Of a stretch of DNA of 64,000 bases, positions 1 through 26,285 are shown piece after piece. Every line of letters begins with the position of its first letter. The first letter of the stretch is position 1. Source of the DNA: Nematostella vectensis (taxonomy: Eukaryota; Cnidaria; Anthozoa; Actiniaria; Edwardsiidae); assembly GCF_932526225.1 (NCBI RefSeq), contig NC_064047.1:3411501-3475500 (forward strand), given 5' to 3'. The notes below the pieces were generated by a model that made no database searches, was not told the origin of the DNA, and was given only the letters and a program-made list of their open reading frames with translations. The position numbers were made by a program, and so were the translations under genes.

Positions 1-73
1 ATAAATGATTTGTAGGAGAACGGGACTAGACTAGGAGTGATTTTCATTTGACATCAAATAAATAAGACAACAC

Positions 74-682
74 GGGATAGCTGGAAGCTTATCTTTTCGC
101 CCATCCCCTCCCCAGGGGATAGCTGGAAGCTTACCTTTTCGCCCATCCCCTCCCCAGGGGATAGCTGGAAGCTTACCTTTTTGCCCATCCCCTCCCCAGG
201 GGAAAGCTTACCTTTTCGCCCATCCCCTCCCCAGGGGATAGTTGGAAGCTTACCTTTTTGCCCATCCCCTCCCCAGGGGATAGCTGGAAGCTTACCTTTT
301 TGCCAATCCCCTCCCCAGGGGATAGCTGGAAGCTTACTATTTCGCCCATCTCCTCCCCAGGGGATAGTTGGAAGCTTACCTTTTTGCCCATCCCCTCCCC
401 AGGGGATAGTTGGAAGCTTACTATTTCGCCCATCCCCTCCCCAGGGGATAGTTGGAAGCTTACTATTTCGCCCATCCCCTCCCCAGGGGATAGTTTGAAG
501 CTTACATGCTCGCCCCCCCCCGGGGGATAGTTGCGAGCTTACCTTTTTGCCCACCCCCTCCCCAGGGGATAGTTTGAAGCTTACATGCTCGCCCATCCCC
601 TCCCCGGAGGATAGTTGCAAGCTTGCATTTTCGCTCATCCCCTCTCAAGGGGATAGTTGGAAGCTTACCTTTTCGCCCACCC
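74..682. repeat. 42-bp minisatellite, about 14 copies
   Basis: A GC-rich unit of about 42 bp is repeated head to tail. Each unit carries GGGGATAGCTGGAAGCTTAC, then CTTTTCGCCCAT and CCCCTCCCCA. The unit contains a HindIII palindrome (AAGCTT) and the inverted pair CCCC-TCCCC-AGGGG. Copies differ by point changes (AGCTGG/AGTTGG/AGTTTG). One copy near 200 is shortened and one near 510-540 is C-expanded. The array ends in a 19-nt C run (680-698) followed by an A run. Because 42 is a multiple of three, long open frames appear on both strands; I do not regard them as coding. Confidence 0.95.
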
Positions 683-698
683 CCCCCCCCCCCCCCCC

Positions 699-2439
699 AA
701 AAAAAAACGTTTTAATTATTCAACAGGGAGGCCATGGCGCCCAAGCCGTGAAGGGAGGTCTTTGGTCCTGAGACCGCTGACCAGTGATATTACAAGCTCA
801 ACCAAGCCATATACAATGGCGTTAAAAGCTTGCCCTTTCGCACTACCAATCGCTTTCTAGGTCTCTCTTAACTCTCCGACGGAACTGGATGCTGTCTCAA
901 CCTTAGTATTTTTGCTAGGATAGCGGATAGATACTTTATGTCTAAAACAATAGAGCACAAGTAGCTTATTAGGCTTTTGTGTACCCGCAATCATCAGAGG
1001 ATTTAGGTGTTTGGTTTGGTGTTGTACTTGCTTTTGGGTTAGTTGCGGTTACTGCTGTTGGACAATTGAATGCGATATCGCGAAATTGTTGACCAAAATA
1101 GCTCGTTTGTAGAACTTTTTGGTTGAATAAATGAAATGATGATTCTAATCCTAATTTTTCTTTTGCGACGTAGAGCTCAAACACACATCTTATTCTACTT
1201 ATTTTATTTCTTTTCAGTTTTCAGCATTTATACCCATCCCCAAAATGTAATGATACAATTTTTGCAATTAGCATTTACTTTTTTCAGATTTATTATTACA
1301 TTTTACAGGGTTCTTTTTAGTTTAAATTCTTACTCTTGAAGAACTTGCTTAGAAATGTAATTTTGTCTGTTTTTCAACAATATTGCATCGTGTTTTCCCT
1401 CTTTTTTTTATTAATTAAAGCCTGCTTTATTACTTACGACAGAAACATTGCTGAGAAGATATAGAAACCAAAACTAACTAGAAGGTTTAGAAACCAAAAC
1501 TAAAGCAAAATATGCTTATCCTTTTTACTTTGCATTTTGATAAGTCTAGCTTTGAGTGTGTTTCTTTTTTTTTAAGATTTCTGTCTTAAAGCTCTTAGTT
1601 TTTGGGGAGCAGTTTCATGATTCTTCTATTCAAACTCAAACAGAAAAAAAATTTATTAGCCTTTAAGATTCAAAACTAAGAAATTTCCAGGCTGAGCCTT
1701 GAATTTGGACGTTCCGATAAAATAGGAAAATAAATATTCTTGATCACAATTTCCTATCCTTGGTATTTTTGGGTATTGATGATTGGGCCTGTCTGCTTAG
1801 CCCGCCATATGTTTATGTCTGAGTAACCCCCCCTGGGAAAAAGGATATCCCAGAACAAAAGTGTATCCACAGTTGCCCGATTTCTTCTCAGGAATTTCCT
1901 TCCCATTAGAATAATGACGATATGAATATCTAAAGACTATCTTATTCCCAGCCCTTAAACAATGATATTCTAGCTTTGAACAGCCCTGTAAAAAATGGCG
2001 ACCAAAAAGCCGAGGATGCGATCAGCAGTTGTGGCTACCATTATGGCCAAACAGACCTCGCGATTTTCATCAGGTAGACATGGAGATGGGGAGGTGGAAA
2101 TTAAGGTTGCGTACCCCTTATTATTTATGATACTTAACATTTTCTCAAGCCCCATTTTGACCGATGTTTATAATCATTTAAAAACCGGAAATTGCGAAAA
2201 AAGTCACATTTTAGTGGAAGTGTTTTCTCGATAACAATTTGGCACCTATATCTATTGTCCACCATGTTCAATTGCTAAGATCGCCAGCATCGAATGAGTA
2301 TATATAATAGCTTTTTTTATAATGGGGTACTTTTATCTTCTCTTTTAGCATTTATTAGTTCCAAGTGCTTTATCTCCATCCCCCCCTTCCCGGAATTAAT
2401 CAAATAAATATTTTGTTTAAGGGGGTACGAAACTCCGAC
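699..2439. other. Upstream non-coding stretch, nothing firm
   Basis: AT-rich DNA with many T runs. No open frame here shows protein-like composition or a recognisable domain. The only part that stands out is a locally GC-richer patch near 1985-2090, listed separately as a weak alternative first exon. No RNA gene was seen. Confidence 0.6.
1995..2073 (+). CDS. Candidate alternative first exon of the dystrophin-like gene
   Basis: ATG at 1995 sits in the context AAAAAATGGCG, which also resembles a YY1-type initiator motif. The frame runs 79 nt to CATCAG|gtagac and ends in phase 1, the phase needed to join exon 2 at 6106. The peptide would be short and basic (MATKKPRMRS...). The patch is GC-richer than its surroundings. 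Against it: an equally open frame lies on the opposite strand, and there is no similarity to known dystrophin N-termini. It could equally be chance or a fragment of another gene. Confidence 0.18.
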
Positions 2440-2836
2440 TACCTTATTCTGCTTAATTTTTGCGCGCACTTAAATTGGCGGATTAAAAAATTCGCGAACT
2501 TAAAGACTCGCATAAAAAAAGACCGCAAACTTTGATCCCGCGAAATTTAATGGATGCAAAAAGCCCGTGTATTGAGATCTTTTATTGAGGACATGTAACG
2601 GTACCCTATAATGGCACGAGAGAACATAAGCACTTCTCCGCATTACTGTAAGACTGACTTTTTAGGCGGTTCAAATTCAGCAACCGCCAAAAAAGTCACT
2701 TGAACATCAAAGTCGCAAAATGAAATCCCCTGAAAAGACAAATTTTCACCGCGATCGCGAAATTGAAAACTCGCAAAATGTGCTAAGAAAGTTTTCGCGA
2801 AATTTAAGATGCGCGAAAATAAAGACGAATAAGGTA
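2440..2836. mobile_element. MITE-like element with long terminal inverted repeats
   Basis: The left end starts TACCTTATTCTGCTTAATTT and the reverse complement of the right end starts TACCTTATTCGTCTTTATTT. Similarity continues inward through GCGC and CTTAAATT for about 45 bp. The element is about 397 bp and holds no transposase frame, so it would be non-autonomous. The interior repeats short TTCGCGA/TCGCGAA words. Its right end abuts another inverted-repeat element at 2837. The family is not identified. Confidence 0.65.
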
Positions 2837-3017
2837 TCACCACCATTTGACTTTTGAGGGGGGGGGGGGGGGCTTTTTTGAAAAAAAAAATATCCTGCAC
2901 CAATTGGTGATCAAAAAATATCCTACATCGGTAAAAAATAAAAAATTCTTGCACGCCAAACGATGCTTTGAAAAAATATCCTGCGCCACCCACCCTCAAA
3001 AGTTAATTGGTCGGCCC
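2837..3017. mobile_element. Second MITE-like family, copy 1
   Basis: The left end reads ACCATTTGACTTTTGAGGGG and the right end, reverse complemented, reads GGGCCGACCAATTAACTTTT, so the ends are inverted repeats. Inside, AATATCCTGCACCAATTG, a second ATATCCT and ATTCTTGCA recur in the copy at 3495-3696. A 15-nt G run (2858-2872) lies just inside the left end. No coding capacity is visible. Confidence 0.6.
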
Positions 3018-3494
3018 ATAAACGGTCTCGGAGTGCATTTTAAAGTCTCCATCATTTTAAATTCATTACTGTGTTTTAAAGCTAATTGTAGGTTGTGACA
3101 TGGTCTTTATATAGCCCCCCTCCCACCCCTATTGTAATCAAGGAATACCTGACTTTAGGAACTACTATCTTAGCAGGATCCTGAAGGGGGTCCAAATCCC
3201 GGCCCATTATTATTCTCGCCGGTATCTATACTGTGATATATGATACAGGGGGAGGGGGGGGGGGGGGGTGAGCTGAAAAGAGGGCCTAAATTTAGAAGGG
3301 TTAGGAGTCTTAGAAAGTGAAGTCTGCTAAGAAGCAAGGTTTGAAGTTTAATGCTATTAAATATATAGATTGACAACGTTTTCAGCATAAACAAGAAGAG
3401 ATTTGAAAAACCCCGTTCCCGTTGAAGCATGTTCGATTCCCGTTCCCGGTAGACAAATCCCGTTTTCGTTAAACCCCTTCAGGACCCTCTCATA
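3018..3494. other. Spacer between two related elements, no gene
   Basis: Low-complexity DNA with a 15-nt G run (3254-3268) and a patch of CCCGTTCCCG-type words at 3410-3470. No coding frame is supported. Confidence 0.6.
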
Positions 3495-3696
3495 GGGGGC
3501 GACCGTTTGCCTTTTGGGGGGGGGGGGGGGGGGGGATGGATAATTTTCAACAACAAAAATATCCTGCACCAATTGCTGGACGAAAGAGAAATATCCTGCA
3601 CCGGTAAGAAAAAAATTCTTGCAAATGCTTTGGAAAAATAAAATATTCTGCGCACCCAAAAAAGCCTCCCCCCTCAAAAATCAAATGGTCGGCCCC
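3495..3696. mobile_element. Second MITE-like family, copy 2
   Basis: Homologous in order and orientation to 2837-3017: GACCGTTTGCCTTTTGGG at the left, ATATCCTGCACCAATTG inside, ATATCCTGCACCGGTAAG next, ATTCTTGCA, then CTCAAAAATCAAATGGTCGG at the right. The two ends are inverted repeats. A 20-nt G run (3516-3535) occupies the same internal place as the G run in copy 1, so the run is part of the element. Confidence 0.65.
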
Positions 3697-4104
3697 TTCC
3701 CCCATCTCGACTATTACATTCTTGCAAAGAGGCATGAATGTGGCATAAACTGGAGAGATTGATCGACATATTTGCCATTTAATTAATCAAAAACTTTAAT
3801 CAGAAACTCTAGTGTGTGCTGCCTCCTTGCGTGTGAAAATTGTGGAAAATTTTATTTATCGAAAATATAAATGACTCTTTGGAAGAAGAAATCGGACATG
3901 GCTAAAAATAAATAATATCAGGCAAAATCATATGTCCTATTTCCAGCTTTTTATTTGCTTAATTTCTACAAATCTCGACCCTGCTCTCACGTTTTTATTG
4001 AAATTAACAAAAATATTAGGCGTACTAAGAAAGATAAGAAATTCGAATAAGTTCAGCTATCTATTCAACAGGAAATTGTAAATTGTTATAAGTCAAGCTA
4101 ATGG
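3697..4104. other. Region upstream of candidate exon 1
   Basis: AT-rich sequence with no supported gene. It would be the proximal promoter region if the exon 1 call at 4297 is right. Confidence 0.5.
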
Positions 4105-4110
4105 TATAAA
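4105..4110 (+). promoter_or_regulatory. Possible TATA box
   Basis: TATAAA lies 192 bp upstream of the candidate start codon. A start site about 30 bp downstream would give a 5' UTR of roughly 160 nt. The region is AT-rich, so chance occurrence is likely. Confidence 0.2.
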
Positions 4111-4296
4111 CCGTTGTCCTCTAAACCTTGTCCATCAAAGGACTCCAAAAAACCCATTGTGATTCAAATGAAGTCGTGCTTCGTCACATGTTTAGCATAC
4201 CCTGGGACCAGCAGAGCGGAATCATGTCTGACGCTGCTTTCTACTCGAACACAACACGCTGAAAATTACACTTCGTTAACTGACCTTGCAACAACA

Positions 4297-18702
<14,406 letters not shown>

Positions 18703-18775
18703 GTACAGCGACAAAAAATCGGAATGCTGTCTCATGAGAATCATACGACGGAAGTTCAAATCCACAAATAATTGA

Positions 18776-19403
18776 ACCAATCATATGTCAGACAGAAATG
18801 ATCTTTATAGCCTCGCAATGATGTTTCTTTTACCTTATTTGCAGGTTGCCCTTTGGGTATTTCACATTTCACTAAACTTACTGCATTCGCATATAGGATA
18901 GACAGATCCTAAGAAACAAATTGATCTAGCGAACTCTATATGTTCTCGTAACATTACCGGTTAAAAGGGACAAAAAATATGTAACACATTTAAGATTTAA
19001 AAATTAGTTTCAAATTATATTTTTCTATCCCCCCCAAAAAATCACATCGTACTCTTTCTTAATAATGAATCAAAGAAACTAGGAATATCTTAGTAACAAT
19101 AGTTTGGAATGAGAAAGAGTGAAATAAGGGAGAAAATTGACGCTTTAACGCTTAAATGTTTTGCCCATTTTACGGTTAACGGTTGAGACCCTTCTTTATT
19201 GCCTTTTTGTCAAATGTATTTCTTAAGCATATTTTATAAAGAATATAACGAACTTAAATCATTTGAACATTTCCGTAAATAAAGCTTGCAAATACAGCGA
19301 CAAACTTTCTAGTATGTCTCTGAAATTGTTCACATTTTTTGCGACAAGAAATTCGTATCCGAATACATATAATAAGCGATAAAGGGAAAAATTAAAACAT
19401 TAA
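18776..19403. other. AT-rich transition from gene to satellite
   Basis: AT-rich DNA with no supported exon. An acceptor-like TTTACCTTATTTGCAG ends at 18844, but every frame after it stops within about 75 nt. An AATAAA lies at 19278-19283. The satellite begins abruptly, without visible degenerate edge copies. Confidence 0.6.
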
Positions 19404-19465
19404 TTCTGATTGTTCACGCGCGTCTTTTGATTATCTACGTGCACTGCTCATTGTTTTCTCATCAA

Positions 19466-21201
19466 TTCTGATTGTTCACGCGCGTCTTTTGATTATCTAC
19501 GCGCACTGCTCATTGTTTTCTCGCTAATTCTGATTGTTCACGCGCGTCTTTTGATTATCTACGCGAAATGCTCATTGTTTTCTCATCAATTCTGATTGTT
19601 CACGCGCGTCTTTTGATTATCTACGCGCAATGCTAGTTGTTTTCTCATCAATTCTGATTGTTCACGCGCGTCTTTTGATTATCTACACGCAATGCTAGTT
19701 GTTTTCTCACCAATTCTGATTGTTCACGCGCGTCTTTTGATTATCTACGCGCAATGCTAGTTGTTTTCTCATTAATTCTGATTGTTCACGCGCGTCTTTT
19801 GATTATCTACGCGCAATGCTCATTGTTTTCTCATCAATTCTGATTGTTCACGCGCGTCTTTTGATGATCTACGCGCAATGCTAGTTGTTTTCTCATCAAT
19901 TCTGAATGTTCACGCGCGTCTTTTGATTATCTACGCGCAATGCTCATTGTTTTCTCATCAATTCTGATTGTTCACGCGCGTCTTTTGATTATCTACGCGC
20001 AATGCTAGTTGTTTTCTCATTAATTCTGATTGTTCACGCGCGTCTTTTGATTATCTACGCGCAATGCTCATTGTTTTCTCATCAATTCTGATTGTTCACG
20101 CGCGTCTTTTGATGATCTACGCGCAATGCTAGTTGTTTTCTCATTAATTCTGATTGTTCACGCGCGTCTTTTGATGATCTACGCGCAATGCTAGTTGTTT
20201 TCTCATTAATTCTGATTGTTCACGCGCGTCTTTTGATTATCTACGCGCAATGCTAGTTGTTTTCTCATTAATTCTGATTGTTCACGCGCGTCTTTTGATT
20301 ATCTACGCGCAATGCTCATTGTTTTCTCATCAATTCTGATTGTTCACGCGCGTCTTTTGATTATCTACGCGCACTGCTCATTGTTTTCTCGCTAATTCTG
20401 ATTGTTCACGCGCGTCTTTTGATTATCTACGCGAAATGCTCATTGTTTTCTCATCAATTCTGATTGTTCACGCGCGTCTTTTGATTATCTACGCGCAATG
20501 CTAGTTGTTTTCTCATCAATTCTGATTGTTCACGCGCGTCTTTTGATTATCTACGCGCAATGCTAGTTGTTTTCTCACCAATTCTGATTGTTCACGCGCG
20601 TCTTTTGATTATCTACGCGCAATGCTAGTTGTTTTCTCATTAATTCTGATTGTTCACGCGCGTCTTTTGATTATCTACGCGCAATGCTCATTGTTTTCTC
20701 ATCAATTCTGATTGTTCACGCGCGTCTTTTGATGATCTACGCGCAATGCTAGTTGTTTTCTCATCAATTCTGATTGTTCACGCGCGTCTTTTGATTATCT
20801 ACGCGCAATGCTCATTGTTTTCTCATCAATTCTGATTGTTCACGCGCGTCTTTTGATTATCTACGCGCAATGCTAGTTGTTTTCTCATTAATTCTGATTG
20901 TTCACGCGCGTCTTTTGATTATCTACGCGCAATGCTCATTGTTTTCTCATCAATTCTGATTGTTCACGCGCGTCTTTTGATGATCTACGCGCAATGCTAG
21001 TTGTTTTCTCATTAATTCTGATTGTTCACGCGCGTCTTTTGATGATCTACGCGCAATGCTAGTTGTTTTCTCATTAATTCTGATTGTTCACGCGCGTCTT
21101 TTGATTATCTACGCGCAATGCTAGTTGTTTTCTCATTAATTCTGATTGTTCACGCGCGTCTTTTGATTATCTACGCGCAATGCTCATTGTTTTCTCATCA
21201 A
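19466..21201 (+). repeat. Higher-order repeat: two adjacent 14-monomer blocks (868 bp)
   Basis: The rare junction TCGCTAATTC followed by a CGAAATGCT monomer occurs at 19521 and 20389, 868 bp apart. The order of monomer variants across 19466-20333 and 20334-21201 agrees monomer by monomer. A third, partial version follows, marked by ATCAAATCTG at about 21201 and 21883 (682 bp, 11 monomers). Confidence 0.9.
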
Positions 21202-24200
21202 ATCTGATTGTTCACGCGCGTCTTTTGATTATCTACGCGCAATGCTCATTGTTTTCTCATCAATTCTGATTGTTCACGCGCGTCTTTTGATGATCTACGC
21301 GCAATGCTAGTTGTTTTCTCATCAATTCTGATTGTTCACGCGCGTCTTTTGATTATCTACGCGCAATGCTCATTGTTTTCTCATCAATTCTGATTGTTCA
21401 CGCGCGTCTTTTGATTATCTACGCGCAATGCTAGTTGTTTTCTCATTAATTCTGATTGTTCACGCGCGTCTTTTGATTATCTACGCGCAATGCTCATTGT
21501 TTTCTCACCAATTCTGATTGTTCACGCGCGTCTTTTGATTATCTACGCGCAATGCTAGTTGTTTTCTCATTAATTCTGATTGTTCACGCGCGTCTTTTGA
21601 TTATCTACGCGCAATGCTCATTGTTTTCTCATCAATTCTGATTGTTCACGCGCGTCTTTTGATGATCTACGCGCAATGCTAGTTGTTTTCTCATTAATTC
21701 TGATTGTTCACGCGCGTCTTTTGATGATCTACGCGCAATGCTAGTTGTTTTCTCATTAATTCTGATTGTTCACACGCGTCTTTTGATTATCTACGCGCAA
21801 TGCTAGTTGTTTTCTCATTAATTCTGATTGTTCACGCGCGTCTTTTGATTATCTACGCGCAATGCTCATTGTTTTCTCATCAAATCTGATTGTTCACGCG
21901 CGTCTTTTGATTATCTACGCGCAATGCTAGTTGTTTTCTAATTAATTATTATTGTTCACGCGCGTCTTTTGATGATCTACGCGCAATGCTAGTTGTTTTC
22001 TCATTAATTCTGATTGTTCACGCGCGTCTTTTGATTATCTACGGGCACTGTTCATTGTTTTCTCATCAATTCTGATTGTTCACGCGCGTCTTTTGATGAT
22101 CTACGCGCAATGCTAGTTGTTTTCTCATTAATTCTGATTGTTCACGCGCGTCTTTTGATTATCTACGGGCACTGTTCATTGTTTTTTCATCAATTCTGAT
22201 TGTTCACGCGCGTCTTTTGATTATCTACGCGTACTGCTCATTGTTTTCTCGCCAATTCTGATTGTTCACGCGCGTCTTTTGATAATCTACGCGCAATGCT
22301 CATTGTTTTCTCACCAATTCTGATTGTTCACGCGCGTCTTTTGATTATCTACGCGCACTGTTCATTGTTTTCTCACCAATTCTGATTGTTCACGCGCGTC
22401 TTTTGATTATCTACGCGCAAGGCTCATTGTTTTCTCACCAATTCTGATTGTTCACGCGCGTCTTTTGATGATCTACGCGCAATGCTCATTGTTTTCTCAC
22501 CAATTCTGATTGTTCACGCGCGTCTTTTGATTATCTACGCGTACTGTTCATTGTTTTCTCACCAATTCTGATTGTTCACGCGCGTCTTTTGATTATCTAC
22601 GCGCACTGTTCATTGTTTTCTCACCAATTCTGATTGTTCACGCGCGTCTTTTGATTATCTACGCGTACTGTTCATTGTTTTCTCACCAATTCTGATTGTT
22701 CACGCGCGTCTTTTGATTATCTACGCGCACTGTTCATTGTTTTCTCACCAATTCTGATTGTTCACGCGCGTCTTTTGATTATCTAAGCGAAATGCTCATT
22801 GTTTTCTCATTAATTCTGATTGTTCACGCGCGTCTTTTGATTATCTACGCGCAATGCTCATTGTTTTCTCACCAATTCTGATTGTTCACGCGCGTCTTTT
22901 GATTATCTACGCGCAATGCTAGTTGTTTTCTCATTAATTCTGATTGTTCACGCGCGTTTTTTGATTATCAACGCGCAATGCTAGTTGTTTTCTTATTAAT
23001 TCTGATTGTTCACGCGCGTTTTTTGATTATCTACGCGCAATGCTCATTGTTTTCTCACCAATTCTGATTGTTCACGCGCGTCCTTTGATTATCTACGCGC
23101 AATGCTAGTTGTTTTCTCATTAATTCTGATTGTTCACGCGCGTCTTTTGATTATCTACGAGCAATGCTCATTGTTTTCTCATTAATTCTGATTGTTCACG
23201 CGCGTCTTTTGATTATCTACGGGCACTGTTCATTGTTTTCTCATCAATTCTGATTGTTCACGCGCGTCTTTTGATTATCTACGCGCACTGTTCATTGTTT
23301 TCTCACCAATTCTGATTGTTCACGCGCGTCTTTTGATTATCTACGCGTACTGTTCATTGTTTTCTCATCAATTCTGATTGTTCACGCGCGTCTTTTGATT
23401 ATCTACGCGCACTGCTCATTGTTTTCTCATCAATTCTGATTGTTCACGCGCGTCTTTTGATTATCTACGCGCAATGCTAGTTGTTTTCTCATCAATTCTG
23501 ATTGTTCACGCGCGTCTTTTGATTATCTACGCGCAATGCTAGTTGTTTTCTCACCAATTCTGATTGTTCACGTGCGTCTTTTGATTATCTACGCGCAATG
23601 CTAGTTGTTTTCTCATTAATTCTGATTGTTCACGCGCGTCCTTTGATTATCTACGCGCAATGCTAGTTGTTTTCTCATTAATTCTGATTGTTCACGCGCG
23701 TTTTTTGATTATCTACGCGCAATGCTCATTGTTTTCTCACCAATTCTGATTGTTCACGCGCGTCTTTTGATTATCTACGAGCAATGCTCATTGTTTTCTC
23801 ATTAATTCTGATTGTTAACGCGCGTCTTTTGATTATCTACGGGCACTGTTTATTGTTTTCTCATCAATTCTGATTGTTCACGCGCGTCTTTTGATTATCT
23901 ACGCGCACTGTTCATTGTTTTCTCACCAATTCTGATTGTTCACGCGCGTCTTTTGATTATCTACGCGTACTGTTCATTGTTTTCTCATCAATTCTGATTG
24001 TTCACGCGCGTCTTTTGATTATCTACGCGAAATGCTCATTGTTTTCTCATCAATTCTGATTGTTCACGCGCGTCTTTTGATTATCTACGCGCAATGCTCA
24101 TTGTTTTCTCACCAATTCTGATTGTTCACGCGCGTCTTTTGATTATCTACGCGCAATGCTAGTTGTTTTCTCATTAATTCTTATTGTTCACGCGCGTCTT

Positions 24201-26285
24201 TTGATTATCTACGCGCAATGCTCATTGTTTTCTCATCAATTCTGATTGTTCACGCGCGTCTTTTGATGATCTACGCGCAATGCTAGTTGTTTTCTCATCA
24301 ATTCTGATTGTTCACGCGCGTCTTTTGATTATCTACGCGCAATGCTCATTGTTTTCTCATCAATTCTGATTGTTCACGCGCGTCATTTGATTATTTACGC
24401 GCAATGCTAGTTGTTTTCTCATTAATTCTGATTGTTCACGCGCGTCTTTTGATTATCTACGCGCAATGCTCATTGTTTTCTCATCAATTCTGATTGTTCA
24501 CGCGCGTCTTTTGATTATCTACGCGCAATGCTAGTTGTTTTCTCATCAATTCTGATTGTTCACGCGCGTCTTTTGATTATCTACGCGCAATGCTCATTGT
24601 TTTCTCATCAATTCTGATTGTTCACGCGCGTCTTTTGATTATCTACGCGCAATGCTAGTTGTTTTCTCATTAATTCTGATTGTTCACGCGCGTCTTTTGA
24701 TTATCTACGCGCAATGCTCATTGTTTTCTCATCAATTCTGATTGTTCACGCGCGTCTTTTGATGATCTACGCGCAATGCTAGTTGTTTTCTCATTAATTC
24801 TGATTGTTCACGCGCGTCTTTTGATTATCTACGCGCAATGCTCATTGTTTTCTCATCAATTCTGATTGTTCACGCGCGTCTTTTGATGATCTACGCGCAA
24901 TGCTAGTTGTTTTCTCATTAATTCTGATTGTTCACGCGCGTCTTTTGATTATCTACGCGCAATGCTCATTGTTTTCTCATCAATTCTGATTGTTCACGCG
25001 CGTCTTTTGATGATCTACGCGCAATGCTAGTTGTTTTCTCATTAATTCTGATTGTTCACGCGCGTCTTTTGATTATCTACGCGCAATGCTAGTTGTTTTC
25101 TCATTAATTCTGATTGTTCACGCGCGTCTTTTGATGATCTACGCGCAATGCTAGTTGTTTTCTCATTAATTCTGATTGTTCACGCGCGTCTTTTGATTAT
25201 CTACGCGCAATGCTAGTTGTTTTCTCATTAATTCTGATTGTTCACGCGCGTCTTTTGATTATCTACGCGCAATGCTAGCTGTTTTCTCATTAATTCTGAT
25301 TGTTCACGCGCGTCTTTTGATTATCTACCCGCAATGCTCATTGTTTTCTCATCAATTCTGATTGTTCACGCGCGTCTTTTGATGATCTACGCGCAATGCT
25401 AGTTGTTTTCTCATCAATTCTGATTGTTCACGCGCGTCTTTTGATGATCTACGCGCAATGCTAGTTGTTTTCTCATCAATTCTGATTGTTCACGCGCGTC
25501 TTTTGATGATCTACGCGCAATGCTAGTTGTTTTCTCATTAATTCTGATTGTTCACGCGCGTCCTTTGATTATCTACGCGCAATGCTAGTTGTTTTCTCAT
25601 TAATTCTGATTGTTCACGCGCGTTTTTTGATTATCTACGCGCAATGCTCATTGTTTTCTCACCAATTCTGATTGTTCAAGCGCGTCTTTTGATTATCTAC
25701 GAGCAATGCTCATTGTTTTCTCATTAATTCTGATTGTTCACGCGCGTCTTTTGATTATCTACGGGCACTGTTCATTGTTTTCTCATCAATTCTGATTGTT
25801 CACGCGCGTCTTTTGATTATCTACGCGCACTGTTCATTGTTTTCTCACCAATTCTGATTGTTCACGCGCGTCTTTTGGTTATCTACGCGTACTGTTCATT
25901 GTTTTCTCATCAATTCTGATTGTTCACGCGCGTCTTTTGATGATCTACGCGCAATGCTAGTTGTTTTCTCATTAATTCTGATTGTTCACGCGCGTCTTTT
26001 GATGATCTACGCGCAATGCTAGTTGTTTTCTCATTAATTCTGATTGTTCACGCGCGTCTTTTGATTATCTACGCGCAATGCTAGTTGTTTTCTCATTAAT
26101 TCTGATTGTTCACGCGCGTCTTTTGATTATCTACGCGCAATGCTCATTGTTTTCTCATCAATTCTGATTGTTCACGCGCGTCTTTTGATGATCTACGCGC
26201 AATGCTAGTTGTTTTCTCATCAATTCTGATTGTTCACGCGCGTCTTTTGATTATCTACGCGAAATGCTCATTGTTTTCTCATCAA

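Noticed and set aside
54-638. Long minus-strand open frame (194 codons) and overlapping + frames
   Set aside because: They translate the 42-bp minisatellite; the length is a multiple of three, so frames stay open on both strands by construction.
1970-2155. Minus-strand frame with a hydrophobic C-terminal stretch
   Set aside because: Only 61 codons, no recognisable family, and it overlaps the equally open + frame; not enough to call a gene.
18829-18910. Possible further exon after TTTACCTTATTTGCAG
   Set aside because: All three frames stop within about 75 nt, and no spectrin-like sequence or good donor follows.
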